Assembly (NCBI GenBank): GCA_965276955.1
Contig: CBDIBP010000013.1
Coordinates: 1-64,000 of the forward strand
Source: JABDEZ01 sp965276955
Lineage (GTDB): Bacteria; Bacteroidota; Bacteroidia; Chitinophagales; Chitinophagaceae
Length of the DNA: 64,000 nucleotides
Reading direction: 5' to 3'
Positions 43,870 through 52,130 of the stretch are shown here, in pieces; within the stretch, counting starts at the first letter, position 1, and each line of letters starts with the position of its first letter. The notes under the pieces were generated by a model. It was given only the letters and a program-made list of their open reading frames with translations, was not told where the DNA came from and did not search any database. The position numbers and the translations under genes were made by a program.

Positions 43870-44316
43870 ATGGAATTACACAATCTAAAACCGGCACAAG
43901 GCGCGGTTCACAAAACAAAACGTATTGGCCGTGGTGAAGGTAGCGGTCACGGTGGTACCTCTACAAAAGGTAACAAAGGCCAACAGGCACGTACAGGTTA
44001 TCAATCTAAAAAAGGTCACGAAGGTGGTCAGATGCCAATACAGCGTCGTATGCCTAAGCGTGGCTTTATCAATCACTTCCGTGTTGACTACAAAGTATTC
44101 AACCTGGGACAACTTGATTTCCTGATCGAGAAATACGAACTGAAGGAATTTACACCCGATGTACTTTATATCAATGGTTTGATAAATCGTACAGACCTTG
44201 TGAAAATATTGGCCAACGGCGAGCTAAAATCAAAGATCGCTTTCACAGTTAATGCGGCAAGCGCAAAAGCAAAAGAAGCAATTGTTGCAGCTGGCGGAAC
44301 AATTGAAATATTATAA
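43870..44316 (+). CDS. rplO: 50S ribosomal protein L15
   Basis: uL15, 148 residues. The ATG at 43870 gives the standard N-terminus MELHNLKPAQGAVHKTKRIG; the frame is open 14 codons upstream but that part is not conserved. The glycine-rich region GRGEGSGHGGTSTKGNKGQQ and PMQRR-type segment (MPIQRRMPKRGF) are present. A terminator-like hairpin separates it from secY. Confidence 0.96.
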   Translation: MELHNLKPAQGAVHKTKRIGRGEGSGHGGTSTKGNKGQQARTGYQSKKGHEGGQMPIQRRMPKRGFINHFRVDYKVFNLGQLDFLIEKYELKEFTPDVLYINGLINRTDLVKILANGELKSKIAFTVNAASAKAKEAIVAAGGTIEIL

Positions 44317-44331
44317 TCTAACGTAATAACG

Positions 44332-44362
44332 AAAAGACGCATTTGGTAAAATGCGTCTTTTA
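44332..44362 (+). terminator. Terminator-like hairpin between rplO and secY
   Basis: A perfect 13-bp stem (arm AAAAGACGCATTT, 44332-44344 pairing with 44349-44361) with a 4-base loop ends in TTTT. It lies 16 bases after rplO and 39 before secY, so it may attenuate transcription into secY or mark the end of the ribosomal-protein transcript. Confidence 0.75.
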
Positions 44363-44400
44363 TCGTTTATTCGCATTTCATACAGATCAACCATCGTTCA

Positions 44401-45759
44401 GTGAAAAAACTTATCGAAACGCTTAAGAATATCTGGAGTATTGATGAACTCCGTAAGCGTATACTATACACGCTATTGCTCATATTTGTTTACCGCGTTG
44501 GCTGTTATATTACCTTACCTGGTATCAACCCTAATCTATTATCACTTGGTGGCAGTACAGAAGGCCTGTTAGGACTCTTCAACATGTTTGCCGGTGGTGC
44601 GTTCAGCCGTGCATCTATTTTTGCACTGGGTGTTATGCCTTATATCTCTGCCTCTATCTTTATGCAGCTTGCAGGTATCGTTATACCACAAGTAGCCAAA
44701 ATGCAGCGCGAAGATAGTGGCCGTCGCAAGATCAATCAATACACACGTTATATAACTGTTGCTGTTACTGCTTTCCAGGCAAGTGCTTATGTTGCTTACC
44801 TGCGTAACCAAAGTGGTCCGGCCATTGTTCCTGAATTTAATCCATTCCTGTTCTGGTTGTCTACTGTAGTTGTACTTACTGCCGGTACCCTCTTCGTAAT
44901 GTGGATGGGTGAAAAGATAACAGATAAGGGTATTGGTAATGGTACATCATTGATCATCATGGTGGGTATACTTGCCCGTTTGCCACACTCGGTTTTGCAG
45001 GAGTTCAGTGCAAGAACACTTACCAGCGGTGGTGGTCTTATCATTTTCCTTATCGAGCTTGCTGTATTTATCGCAGTGATAGTAGGTTTGATACTACTTA
45101 CGCAAGGCACTCGTAAAATACCTCTTAACTATGCACGCCGCATAGTAGGTAGTACCAACGCTGCAAAAGAAGCAACAGGTGGATCAAGGGATTTCATACC
45201 ATTGAAAGTGAATTCTGCCGGTGTTATGCCTATTATCTTTGCTCAGGCTATTATGTTCATACCTGCTACACTTGTAGGCTTTACCAATAATGAGAATGCA
45301 CAGGGCTTTGTACATGCACTGTCTGATCATACTTCACTTTGGTACAACCTTATCTATGCAGTTATGGTCATCGCATTTACTTACTTCTATACTGCGCTTA
45401 TTTTCAATCCAACTGAAATGGCTGATAACCTAAAGCGCAATAATAGCTTTATCCCAGGTGTGAAACCAGGGGAGCCTACTGCTAACTATATTGCTACCAT
45501 CATGGACCGTATCACACTACCAGGTGCATTCTTCCTGGCTATTGCTGGTATATTGCCTGGTATAGCTGCATTACTTAACGTTACCAGCGGCTTTGCTTCT
45601 TTCTTTGGTGGTACTTCTATGCTGATAGGTGTTGGTGTTATACTGGATACCTTACAGCAGATAGAAAGCCACTTGCTTATGCGCCAATACGATGGACTGA
45701 TGAAAACAGGCCGTATATCTGGCCGTACTGCTACCAACACAGGTGTTGGTGTACAATAA
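44401..45759 (+). CDS. secY: Preprotein translocase subunit SecY
   Basis: The channel subunit of the Sec translocon. The 452 residues contain ten transmembrane helices; the helix 2 plug region is GLLGLFNMFAGGAFSRASIF, and the cytoplasmic loop NPTEMADNLKRNNSFIPGVKPG is strongly conserved. The start is GTG at 44401 (VKKLIETLKNIWSIDELRKR). It is separated from the ribosomal genes by a hairpin and precedes map by 21 bases. Confidence 0.97.
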   Translation: MKKLIETLKNIWSIDELRKRILYTLLLIFVYRVGCYITLPGINPNLLSLGGSTEGLLGLFNMFAGGAFSRASIFALGVMPYISASIFMQLAGIVIPQVAKMQREDSGRRKINQYTRYITVAVTAFQASAYVAYLRNQSGPAIVPEFNPFLFWLSTVVVLTAGTLFVMWMGEKITDKGIGNGTSLIIMVGILARLPHSVLQEFSARTLTSGGGLIIFLIELAVFIAVIVGLILLTQGTRKIPLNYARRIVGSTNAAKEATGGSRDFIPLKVNSAGVMPIIFAQAIMFIPATLVGFTNNENAQGFVHALSDHTSLWYNLIYAVMVIAFTYFYTALIFNPTEMADNLKRNNSFIPGVKPGEPTANYIATIMDRITLPGAFFLAIAGILPGIAALLNVTSGFASFFGGTSMLIGVGVILDTLQQIESHLLMRQYDGLMKTGRISGRTATNTGVGVQ

Positions 45760-45780
45760 CTTTAATAGGATCTGTGCTTA

Positions 45781-46602
45781 ATGATACATATAAGAACGAA
45801 CGACGAAATTGAATTAATAAGAAAAAGCGCTTTAATGGTAACTGCCACCTTAACAGAGGTGGCAGCTTTTTTAAAGCCCGGCATCACTACAGCTGCTATT
45901 GATAAAATGGCTGAGGAATTCATTAGAGATAATGGTGGTGTGCCTTCCTTTAAAAATTACCATGGGTATCCTGCTTCACTTTGCATATCTGTGAATGAAA
46001 CTGTAGTACATGGTATACCCAGCGATTATGTAGTAAAGGACGGTGATATCATATCTGTGGACTGTGGTGTGTACATGAACGAATATCATGGGGACCATGC
46101 CTATACTTTTGCCATAGGCGATGTGAAGCCAGAAGTCTTGAACTTGCTATTGGTAACCAAAGAATCTTTATTCAGAGGTATAGCACAAGCCAGGGCAAAT
46201 AACAGGGTAGGAGATATATCATTTGCTGTAGAGAATTATACTGCTAAAGAACATGGTTATGGTGTGGTGCGCGAGCTTGTAGGCCACGGAGTAGGCCGCA
46301 AGCTGCACGAAGATCCTAATGTGCCAAACTATGGCCGCCGTGGCGATGGCAAACGTCTGCAGGAAAATATGGTATTGGCCATAGAACCTATGATAAACCT
46401 GGGTACACGCGATATAATTACCCTTGAAGATGGCTGGACAGTTATCACTGCTGATAAGAAACCATCTGCGCATTTTGAGCACACTACAGTGGTAAGGAAA
46501 GGACGTGGAGAAGCATTATCTAACTTTGCCCCTATAGAGGCTGCAGAACAGCTTAATAAAGAACTTAACAGTAGTTATTACGCCGCTGCACCACAGGTGT
46601 AG
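45781..46602 (+). CDS. map: Methionine aminopeptidase, type I
   Basis: Removes the initiator methionine from nascent proteins. The 273-residue enzyme has the dinuclear metal ligands in SVDCGVYMNEYHGDHA (two Asp), the ligand His in ELVGHGVGRKLHEDP, the Glu in AIEPMINLG and the last Glu near HFEHTTVV. The substrate-binding His in NYHGYPASLC is present. It is the last gene of the ribosomal cluster here; infA and rpmJ, which often follow, are missing. It ends 4 bases before a convergent gene. Confidence 0.97.
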   Translation: MIHIRTNDEIELIRKSALMVTATLTEVAAFLKPGITTAAIDKMAEEFIRDNGGVPSFKNYHGYPASLCISVNETVVHGIPSDYVVKDGDIISVDCGVYMNEYHGDHAYTFAIGDVKPEVLNLLLVTKESLFRGIAQARANNRVGDISFAVENYTAKEHGYGVVRELVGHGVGRKLHEDPNVPNYGRRGDGKRLQENMVLAIEPMINLGTRDIITLEDGWTVITADKKPSAHFEHTTVVRKGRGEALSNFAPIEAAEQLNKELNSSYYAAAPQV

Positions 46603-46606
46603 ATGG

Positions 46607-47716
46607 TCAGGCTGCAACCACACTTATATTACCATCTTGCAGCATTTTCATCAATATCTGCTCCTCGTTAGATAGGCCTATGTCTTCTGTACAAGTAACT
46701 TCTCCCATTTTTTTGAAGTATTTGCTCATTGTTTTATTGGTATAGTGGTCAATAACAAAAGGATGGATGTAGTACTTTTTACAAACGGTACGTGTATTGC
46801 CCAACTGTGCCGCTACCATATCTATCGCCTTTACTATGTTGCTTTTCATCTCAGTAACGGTCTCGCATTCTCCCAGTTCTTTAAATGCTTCAATAGCATG
46901 CAGTGAGCCTGCCCAGGTCCGGAAGTCTTTAGCGGTAAAATTGCCATTGCTTATCTCTTTGATGTAGTTATTTACCATCCCTGAATCTACTCCATGCTTA
47001 TCGCCATTCTCGGTATAATACTGAAATAGTTCGTGGCCTGGGATATCTCTGCATTGCTTCACAATGTTTACCAGCTTCTTGTTCTTAAGGCTAATATCGT
47101 GATGTACTCCTTTCTTGCCTTTGAATGCGAACCTCAATTCATTACCACTTATAGTAACGTGCTTGTTCTTTAAAGTGGTGAGGCCAAAAGAACCATATAG
47201 CTTTTCGTACATGCTATTGCCGATACGTATACAGGTGCATTGCATAATAGAGACTATAGTTGCAAGTACTTTTTCAGGTGGTAGGCCTGGTTTGCGCATA
47301 TCGGCTTGCAGATGTGTTCTTATTGCCGGGAGTGCTCTTCCAAATTCATGTAAATGATAGAATTTGGTTTGGTTTCGTAATGCGTTCCATAACGGATGAT
47401 ACTTATATTGTTTGCGGCCTTTGGTGTCAAGGCCTGTAGCCTGCAGGTGACCATTAGCGTATGGGCTTATCCATACCTGCTGCCAGGCTGGTGGTAGTAC
47501 CAGGCTTTTTATTCTTGCCATGTCATCTGCTGAAACTTCTTTCCCGTTTTGAGTATAGTGAAATTGTTTCCCCTTTTTTGTACGTGCGATACCAGGTTCA
47601 TTATCGGGCCTATATATAAGATGTACCGCTTCTGCGCTTTTTATCGGGTCAGATACCAATGATCTCAGTGTTCTTTTGGAGATCTTTATTTCTATTGAGT
47701 CTGCCATCTGCTGCAT
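46607..47716 (-). CDS. DNA topoisomerase IB (poxvirus-like)
   Basis: A 369-residue type IB topoisomerase that relaxes supercoils by a 3'-phosphotyrosine intermediate. The N-terminal domain has EPGIARTKKGKQFHYTQNGK and LVLPPAWQQVWISPYANGHL. Catalytic Arg/Lys residues appear in CTCIRIGNSMYEKLYGSFGL and FRTWAGSLHA, and the nucleophilic Tyr in RTVCKKYYIHPFV, near residue 320. Such enzymes are scattered in bacteria and thought to be horizontally acquired; codon use here does not look foreign. It sits against the end of the ribosomal cluster. An ATG three codons downstream (47707) is a possible start. Confidence 0.93.
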   Translation of the reverse strand: MQQMADSIEIKISKRTLRSLVSDPIKSAEAVHLIYRPDNEPGIARTKKGKQFHYTQNGKEVSADDMARIKSLVLPPAWQQVWISPYANGHLQATGLDTKGRKQYKYHPLWNALRNQTKFYHLHEFGRALPAIRTHLQADMRKPGLPPEKVLATIVSIMQCTCIRIGNSMYEKLYGSFGLTTLKNKHVTISGNELRFAFKGKKGVHHDISLKNKKLVNIVKQCRDIPGHELFQYYTENGDKHGVDSGMVNNYIKEISNGNFTAKDFRTWAGSLHAIEAFKELGECETVTEMKSNIVKAIDMVAAQLGNTRTVCKKYYIHPFVIDHYTNKTMSKYFKKMGEVTCTEDIGLSNEEQILMKMLQDGNISVVAA

Positions 47717-47783
47717 TTTAATTATCTGTTAACTTGGATTAGTTGGCATAAAATTTTCATGCCTCTGTATTTAATAACACAGT

Positions 47784-48470
47784 ATGAAGAAAGCTATAGT
47801 AATTGGTGCAACAGGTTTGGTAGGTCTTCAATTGGTACAATTACTTTTGCGCGACCCAAGGTTTGCGGAGGTCGTTATCTTCGTACGTAAGCCATCGAGA
47901 ATGCAGAACATAAAACTTACAGAACACGTGGTGAGCTTTGATGATATGGAGAACTGGAAGGACCTTGTGCAAGGGGATGTACTATTCTCTGCTATGGGTA
48001 CTACGCTTAGGAAAGCAGGTGGCAAAGACGAACAATATCTTGTAGATCATACTTACCAATACGAGGTGGCTGCCACGGCTGCGAAGAATGGTATACCTGT
48101 GTATGTATTAATATCAGCGGCTGGAGCGGACCCAAAGTCGAAACTCTTTTACTCACGCATGAAAGGGGAATTGGAGAAGGCTGTTGAACCATTAATGTTC
48201 AGGAGTATTCATATTATAAGGCCAGGTATACTTTCGGGGCATAGAGGAGAGGTGAGGATGGGTGAGATGATAGGTATTGCTTTGATGAAAATATTAAGTT
48301 TTTTCCCAGGATTGCATAGTTTAAAACCTATACCTGGAAAAATTGTGGCCCAGGCTATGCTGAATGCAGGCTTGGATAGCCGTATAGGCATACATAAGTA
48401 CACGCTCAATGCTGTCTTTAAGCTTGCAGGTGATGTCCAGCAAACTCAATATCAACCCGCTATAGGCTGA
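47784..48470 (+). CDS. NAD(P)-binding Rossmann-fold protein (atypical SDR, HTATIP2-like)
   Basis: A 228-residue protein starting MKKAIVIGATGLVGLQLVQL, the GxTGxxG dinucleotide-binding motif of NmrA/HTATIP2-type atypical short-chain dehydrogenases. LFSAMGTTLRKAGGK and YVLISAAGADPKSKLFYSRM-type segments follow, including the Ser and Tyr-like positions with a conserved K (YSRMKGELE). It may act as an oxidoreductase or redox sensor; the substrate is unknown. Its last 19 bases overlap the convergent lgt gene. Confidence 0.85.
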   Translation: MKKAIVIGATGLVGLQLVQLLLRDPRFAEVVIFVRKPSRMQNIKLTEHVVSFDDMENWKDLVQGDVLFSAMGTTLRKAGGKDEQYLVDHTYQYEVAATAAKNGIPVYVLISAAGADPKSKLFYSRMKGELEKAVEPLMFRSIHIIRPGILSGHRGEVRMGEMIGIALMKILSFFPGLHSLKPIPGKIVAQAMLNAGLDSRIGIHKYTLNAVFKLAGDVQQTQYQPAIG

Positions 48471-49759
48471 CCGGTATCGTCTTCGTTATCCAAAGGACGT
48501 ACAACAGGTATGGATGGCGTATTCTCTTTCTTATAAAATAGTAAGATACCGATACCTGCAAGCAGCATACACACAGAAATTATCTCGGCCTGGGTAGGTT
48601 TTATAAAGCCCCAGTTATACTTTGAGTTAACACGTATCAGCTCTACAAAGAAACGTTCTATACCATTTAGTATAAGGTAGATGCCGAACAGGTGCAATGG
48701 TCTCGTGATCTTCTTGCGGATACCCCATAAAACAAAGAATAGCCCTATACATACTACCGCTTCGTAGATAGGTGTTGGGAATACGCCAACGGGCAGTACG
48801 TGGCTATATCTGCCTATACTACCTGCTATAGCCATACCTTCATCGTTCACATTGTGTGGATAGTTCATTGCAAATAGCCACTGTGGCCAGCCAGCCCAGC
48901 CGGAATAGAACGTATGCTGCTGGTTGCCTATCATATGGAGTGCAAAGCTATTGTCTGCGGCTGTTGTAGCGAGTTTTAAAGAGCCATCGGGGTTGGAAAT
49001 ATATGCGGTATTGTAAATACCCCAGTCACCATCGCCCGCCAACTGGCAGCCCAGGCGGCCTATACCATAGGCAAGCATAAGGCCGGGAGCAGCAGCATCG
49101 CACATATACTGAAAACGGATATTGTGCTTGCGGGTGTAGAAATAGAGCGCTACGGTGGCTACGATAAGGCCACCATAAAAGGTGAGTCCGCTGCTGGAGA
49201 ATAAGCTGCCCAAAGGATCGTGCATAAAATCGTCCCACGATTCAAATGCATTAAATATTTTGGCACCTGCAAAACCTCCCGCGGCAGCGATAAGCGCTAT
49301 CTCGAACATGAGCTGGTGCGGGTACACCCTGACAGTCCTTAGCTCTGGCTGAGGTAATTGCTGCTTTTTCTTTTCAGCATAGGTCATATACCCAAAAACA
49401 GCTGCAGCTATTATACCCCAAAGCAAGCTGCCATCGGCAGAGAACACATAACCAAGCGGATTGGGCGCTATGGTGTCTATATGACCGTAGAGACCGCCTA
49501 CTTTATAACCCAATATGAGGCCACCAATTGCGGACCAAAAAATATTATTGAAAGTAGGCGCTTTGCCAACCAATACTTTAATATATTCAGCGCTTAAGTA
49601 GCCTTGCAACTCTTTACGTTTCAGCTCGCTGGTGGTGGTCCAGGCGGCGCCAATGAACGATAGTGCTACAATAAAGCCAAAGGTTTTTATGAGACTAAGC
49701 CAGTCGGGCATGTTATGGCCAAACAACTGCTGCAATAAGATCTGAAAGTCAGGATACAT
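48452..49759 (-). CDS. lgt: Prolipoprotein diacylglyceryl transferase family protein
   Basis: An inner-membrane enzyme that moves diacylglycerol from phosphatidylglycerol to lipobox cysteines. The 435-residue protein is polytopic; the Lgt signature appears as YGIGRLGCQLAGDGDWGIYN, with FYGGLIVATVALYFY and the C-terminal NGIERFFVELIRVNSKYN also typical. It is longer than E. coli Lgt (291 residues) through extra N-terminal helices (about residues 20-150), as in Bacteroidota. Predicted lipoproteins in this window (glutaminyl cyclase, 57-kb lipoprotein) would be substrates of such an enzyme. Confidence 0.88.
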   Translation of the reverse strand: MYPDFQILLQQLFGHNMPDWLSLIKTFGFIVALSFIGAAWTTTSELKRKELQGYLSAEYIKVLVGKAPTFNNIFWSAIGGLILGYKVGGLYGHIDTIAPNPLGYVFSADGSLLWGIIAAAVFGYMTYAEKKKQQLPQPELRTVRVYPHQLMFEIALIAAAGGFAGAKIFNAFESWDDFMHDPLGSLFSSSGLTFYGGLIVATVALYFYTRKHNIRFQYMCDAAAPGLMLAYGIGRLGCQLAGDGDWGIYNTAYISNPDGSLKLATTAADNSFALHMIGNQQHTFYSGWAGWPQWLFAMNYPHNVNDEGMAIAGSIGRYSHVLPVGVFPTPIYEAVVCIGLFFVLWGIRKKITRPLHLFGIYLILNGIERFFVELIRVNSKYNWGFIKPTQAEIISVCMLLAGIGILLFYKKENTPSIPVVRPLDNEDDTGQPIAG

Positions 49760-49855
49760 GGGTGTAAAAGTAAGTAATAAGTCGAAAGTCTGAGGTCAAA
49801 GTCCTTAGTCGAAAGTATAAAGCTTTATACTCTAAGTAATTTCAGGTCGGTAATA

Positions 49856-49964
49856 AAAAAATAAATTACCGAATTACAAGTTTTGCGGCCATGAAATGCA
49901 ATGTGGGCAATCATATGTGCCACAGTGTTCAATTATTATTTTTACCGGTTTTTTCCGATGGCGG
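49856..49964 (+). repeat. Degenerate direct repeat, copy 1
   Basis: Order of shared blocks: AAATAAATTACCG, then GCGGCCATG, then CATATGTGC, then TTTTTACCGGTTTTTTCCGA and GGCGG. The same blocks occur in the same order and spacing in copy 2 about 234 bases downstream, with intervening sequence diverged. Confidence 0.55.
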
Positions 49965-50089
49965 AAAAAGTTGAGACAGTCACAGGAAGTAAAATTGTGA
50001 CTTGCCAGTCGCTAGAATAACCCCGGCATGAAGACAACTCCTTTTTGAAATAAGGATGGGCAATACCTGACAAATTACCTGTCTGTAAG

Positions 50090-50198
50090 AAAAAATAAAA
50101 TTACCGGTTTACGGATAACGATGTCATGGAGTGCTGACTGGTAGGCCATATGTGCAATAATGTGTATTTCTGTTTTTACCTGTTTTTTCCGATGCCGG
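50090..50198 (+). repeat. Degenerate direct repeat, copy 2, bounded by 9-bp inverted repeats
   Basis: Shares AATAAAATTACCG, GGCCATATGTGC and TTTTTACCTGTTTTTTCCGA with copy 1. It is bounded by AATTACCGG (50099-50107) and its exact complement CCGGTAATT (50195-50203), an arrangement like a very small inverted-repeat element. No duplicated target site was identified. Confidence 0.5.
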
Positions 50199-50507
50199 TA
50201 ATTAAGTAGGAGTTGATCAATATATGGTGTGTAATGAGCAAATGGTTGGATTTAGGTTCATTTACAAAATAAAATGTGTAAAAATGGGCAATTTACAATT
50301 TGTGATCTGATAGTGTGATAACAAGATATGCACAGTTTCACAGGAGATGCGTGGAACATTGGTCGAGTGTTTGTACTTCTTGAAGTATCCAACCATATTC
50401 CGATATTCATAGCGATCAACAACTTCCATCTCCCACCGGGTAAATATGCGCTACAAACTTTGGGATATTGTGGCATTAGATCTTTAAGAATAGATAAAAC
50501 ATGACCA

Positions 50508-51041
50508 ATGAACAAGATAAAAATAGCGCCGAATAAAAAGTACAAGTGGTGGCAAGGGGCTATAGCGCTACTTGTAGTAAGTATAGTTGGTGGCCTGTCT
50601 GCTGGAAGTAAGAAGAAAACAAAAGAAGTATATGAGGTAAGGGAGGAGCAAGCGCCATGGGCCCCGCCCCGGTGGCTTTTCGGTCCGGCATGGACATTCA
50701 ATAATGCATTCCTTATATGGGGGCTGTTGCGTATCCTCAATAATGAAGGGTTGAAAGACCGTAAAGAACTACTTGCACTACAAGCGCTGATATGGGCTGA
50801 CTTTTTTACGTTCGGGTATGTGTATTTTAAAAAGGGTAGCCCCATCCTTGCCGAAATATGGACGCAAGCAGATGCGGTATTAGCCACAAAAAGTTTTATT
50901 ACTGCATTGAAAGCTGATAAGAAACTGGCATGGGCATACCTTCCTTTACTGATCTGGACGTGGTATGCCAGTAGCCTATCCAGCTACCAAGTGCTAAAAA
51001 ATGATGACACTTTCTTTCATACCCGTAGGGTGTTGAGTTAG
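50508..51041 (+). CDS. tspO: TspO/MBR family membrane protein
   Basis: A tryptophan-rich five-helix membrane protein of the translocator protein family, which binds porphyrins and cholesterol-like ligands. The 177 residues include the signature WAPPRWLFGPAWTFNN (about residues 51-66), and WAYLPLLIWTWYASSLSSYQ near the C-terminus. A charged insert with several lysines (SKKKTKEVYEVREEQ) precedes the signature. The ATG at 50508 is preferred; an out-of-frame ATG at 50501 opens only a short frame. A long non-coding region lies upstream. Confidence 0.88.
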   Translation: MNKIKIAPNKKYKWWQGAIALLVVSIVGGLSAGSKKKTKEVYEVREEQAPWAPPRWLFGPAWTFNNAFLIWGLLRILNNEGLKDRKELLALQALIWADFFTFGYVYFKKGSPILAEIWTQADAVLATKSFITALKADKKLAWAYLPLLIWTWYASSLSSYQVLKNDDTFFHTRRVLS

Positions 51042-51134
51042 CGTATATCGCATTCCTGTAGGTTAGTGTTTGGGTAATCGTGTGTAGTAGGGGAAAGGCT
51101 ATCTTATTCTGGTCCGTATAAATTACTTGAGCAT

Positions 51135-52106
51135 TTATGGCTTTTGCGAAAACCTTATATGCCCAATGATCTTCTCGGCATGCACGCGTGAATTCTCTAT
51201 GAACCATTTATGGGTATCGAGACCGCCGCACACCACACCTGCAAGGTACATGCCCGGTATGTTAGTTTCCATAGTATCTATATTATGGTGGGGCCGTAAG
51301 CGGGTTTCCGATAGGGTGATACCTGCATCGGTCAGCAACTGAAAATTTGGCTTGTATCCTGTAAGTGCTATAACAAGGTCATTGGGTATTGTTAGTGTCC
51401 CCTCCTGCGTTTGTATGTCTACCTCATCCTGCCGTATCTCACTCAATTCTGCATTGTAAAAAGCTTTTATGCTGCCTTCATTTATCCGATTTATAATATC
51501 TGGCCGCACCCAATACTTTACACGTTCGCCTATCTGTGAACTGCGAATGACCATGGTAACGTGCGCACCTTTGCGGTAAGTTTCTAATGCCGCATCTACG
51601 GCGCTGTTACTGGCGCCTACTACAACTACATGCTGCATGGCATAATAGTGCGCGTCGCGGTAGTAATGGCTCACTTTAGGCAGGTGCTCCCCGGGTACGC
51701 TGATAAGAGATGGAATATCATAAAAGCCGGTAGCAATGATGACCTTACGGGCTGTGTATGCCTCTTTGGTAGTGTGTACATGAAAGTCTCCGTCGGTACC
51801 GCTTATGGATAATACAGTTTCAAAAAGGCGAATATTCAGGTTGTATGATGTTGCTACCCGTCTGTAATATTCGAGCGCTTCAGGCCTGTTGGGCTTGGCG
51901 TTCACAGACATGAAAGGTATGTTGCCAATTTCCAGCTTCTCTGAAGTGGAAAAGAAGCTCATATTAAGCGGGTAATTGTATAGGGAATTGACCAGGCAAC
52001 CTTTGTCAAGAATGACGTATGACAACCCGGCAGCCTGAGCTGCTATGCCGCATGCAAGGCCTATAGGGCCTGCTCCAATTATCACAATTTCGTGGTCGGT
52101 AGTCAT
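51135..52106 (-). CDS. YpdA-family FAD-dependent oxidoreductase (putative bacillithiol disulfide reductase)
   Basis: A 323-residue two-dinucleotide-binding flavoprotein. The FAD-binding motif is VIIGAGPIGLACG (residues 8-20) and the NAD(P)H motif is VVVGASNSAVDAALE. CLVNSLYNYPLNMSFFSTSE and HRD-type segment KVSHYYRDAHYYAMQHV match YpdA/Bdr enzymes, which lack the CxxC of thioredoxin reductases. In Bacillota YpdA reduces bacillithiol disulfide, and many Bacteroidota also make bacillithiol. It lies 24 bases after the membrane-protein gene on the same strand. Confidence 0.88.
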   Translation of the reverse strand: MTTDHEIVIIGAGPIGLACGIAAQAAGLSYVILDKGCLVNSLYNYPLNMSFFSTSEKLEIGNIPFMSVNAKPNRPEALEYYRRVATSYNLNIRLFETVLSISGTDGDFHVHTTKEAYTARKVIIATGFYDIPSLISVPGEHLPKVSHYYRDAHYYAMQHVVVVGASNSAVDAALETYRKGAHVTMVIRSSQIGERVKYWVRPDIINRINEGSIKAFYNAELSEIRQDEVDIQTQEGTLTIPNDLVIALTGYKPNFQLLTDAGITLSETRLRPHHNIDTMETNIPGMYLAGVVCGGLDTHKWFIENSRVHAEKIIGHIRFSQKP

Positions 52107-52130
52107 TGAAGAGCTAAGGTAATGTATAAC

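Larger units (their letters stand above)
49760..50507. other. Long non-coding region with degenerate repeats
   Basis: About 750 bases without a credible gene between the divergent lgt and tspO genes; stop codons are frequent in all frames. It contains two related 105-110-base units (listed separately), a GGTAAT/ATTACC palindrome near 49848-49870 and a TTTTTCCG/CGGAAAAA hairpin near 49950-49968. No tRNA or known RNA motif was recognised. It may be mobile-element debris or a small RNA locus. Confidence 0.5.

Noticed and set aside
46607..47716. Topoisomerase IB as part of a recent mobile island
   Set aside because: No integrase, transposase or direct repeats flank it and its codon use resembles neighbours; recent transfer is not supported.
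49760..50507. CRISPR array or tRNA in the long non-coding region
   Set aside because: Only two diverged repeat units with no regular spacers, and no cloverleaf; no cas genes in the window.
50258..50887. 209-codon minus-strand open frame across the tspO region
   Set aside because: Antisense shadow of tspO, whose TspO signature is clear; composition is not protein-like.
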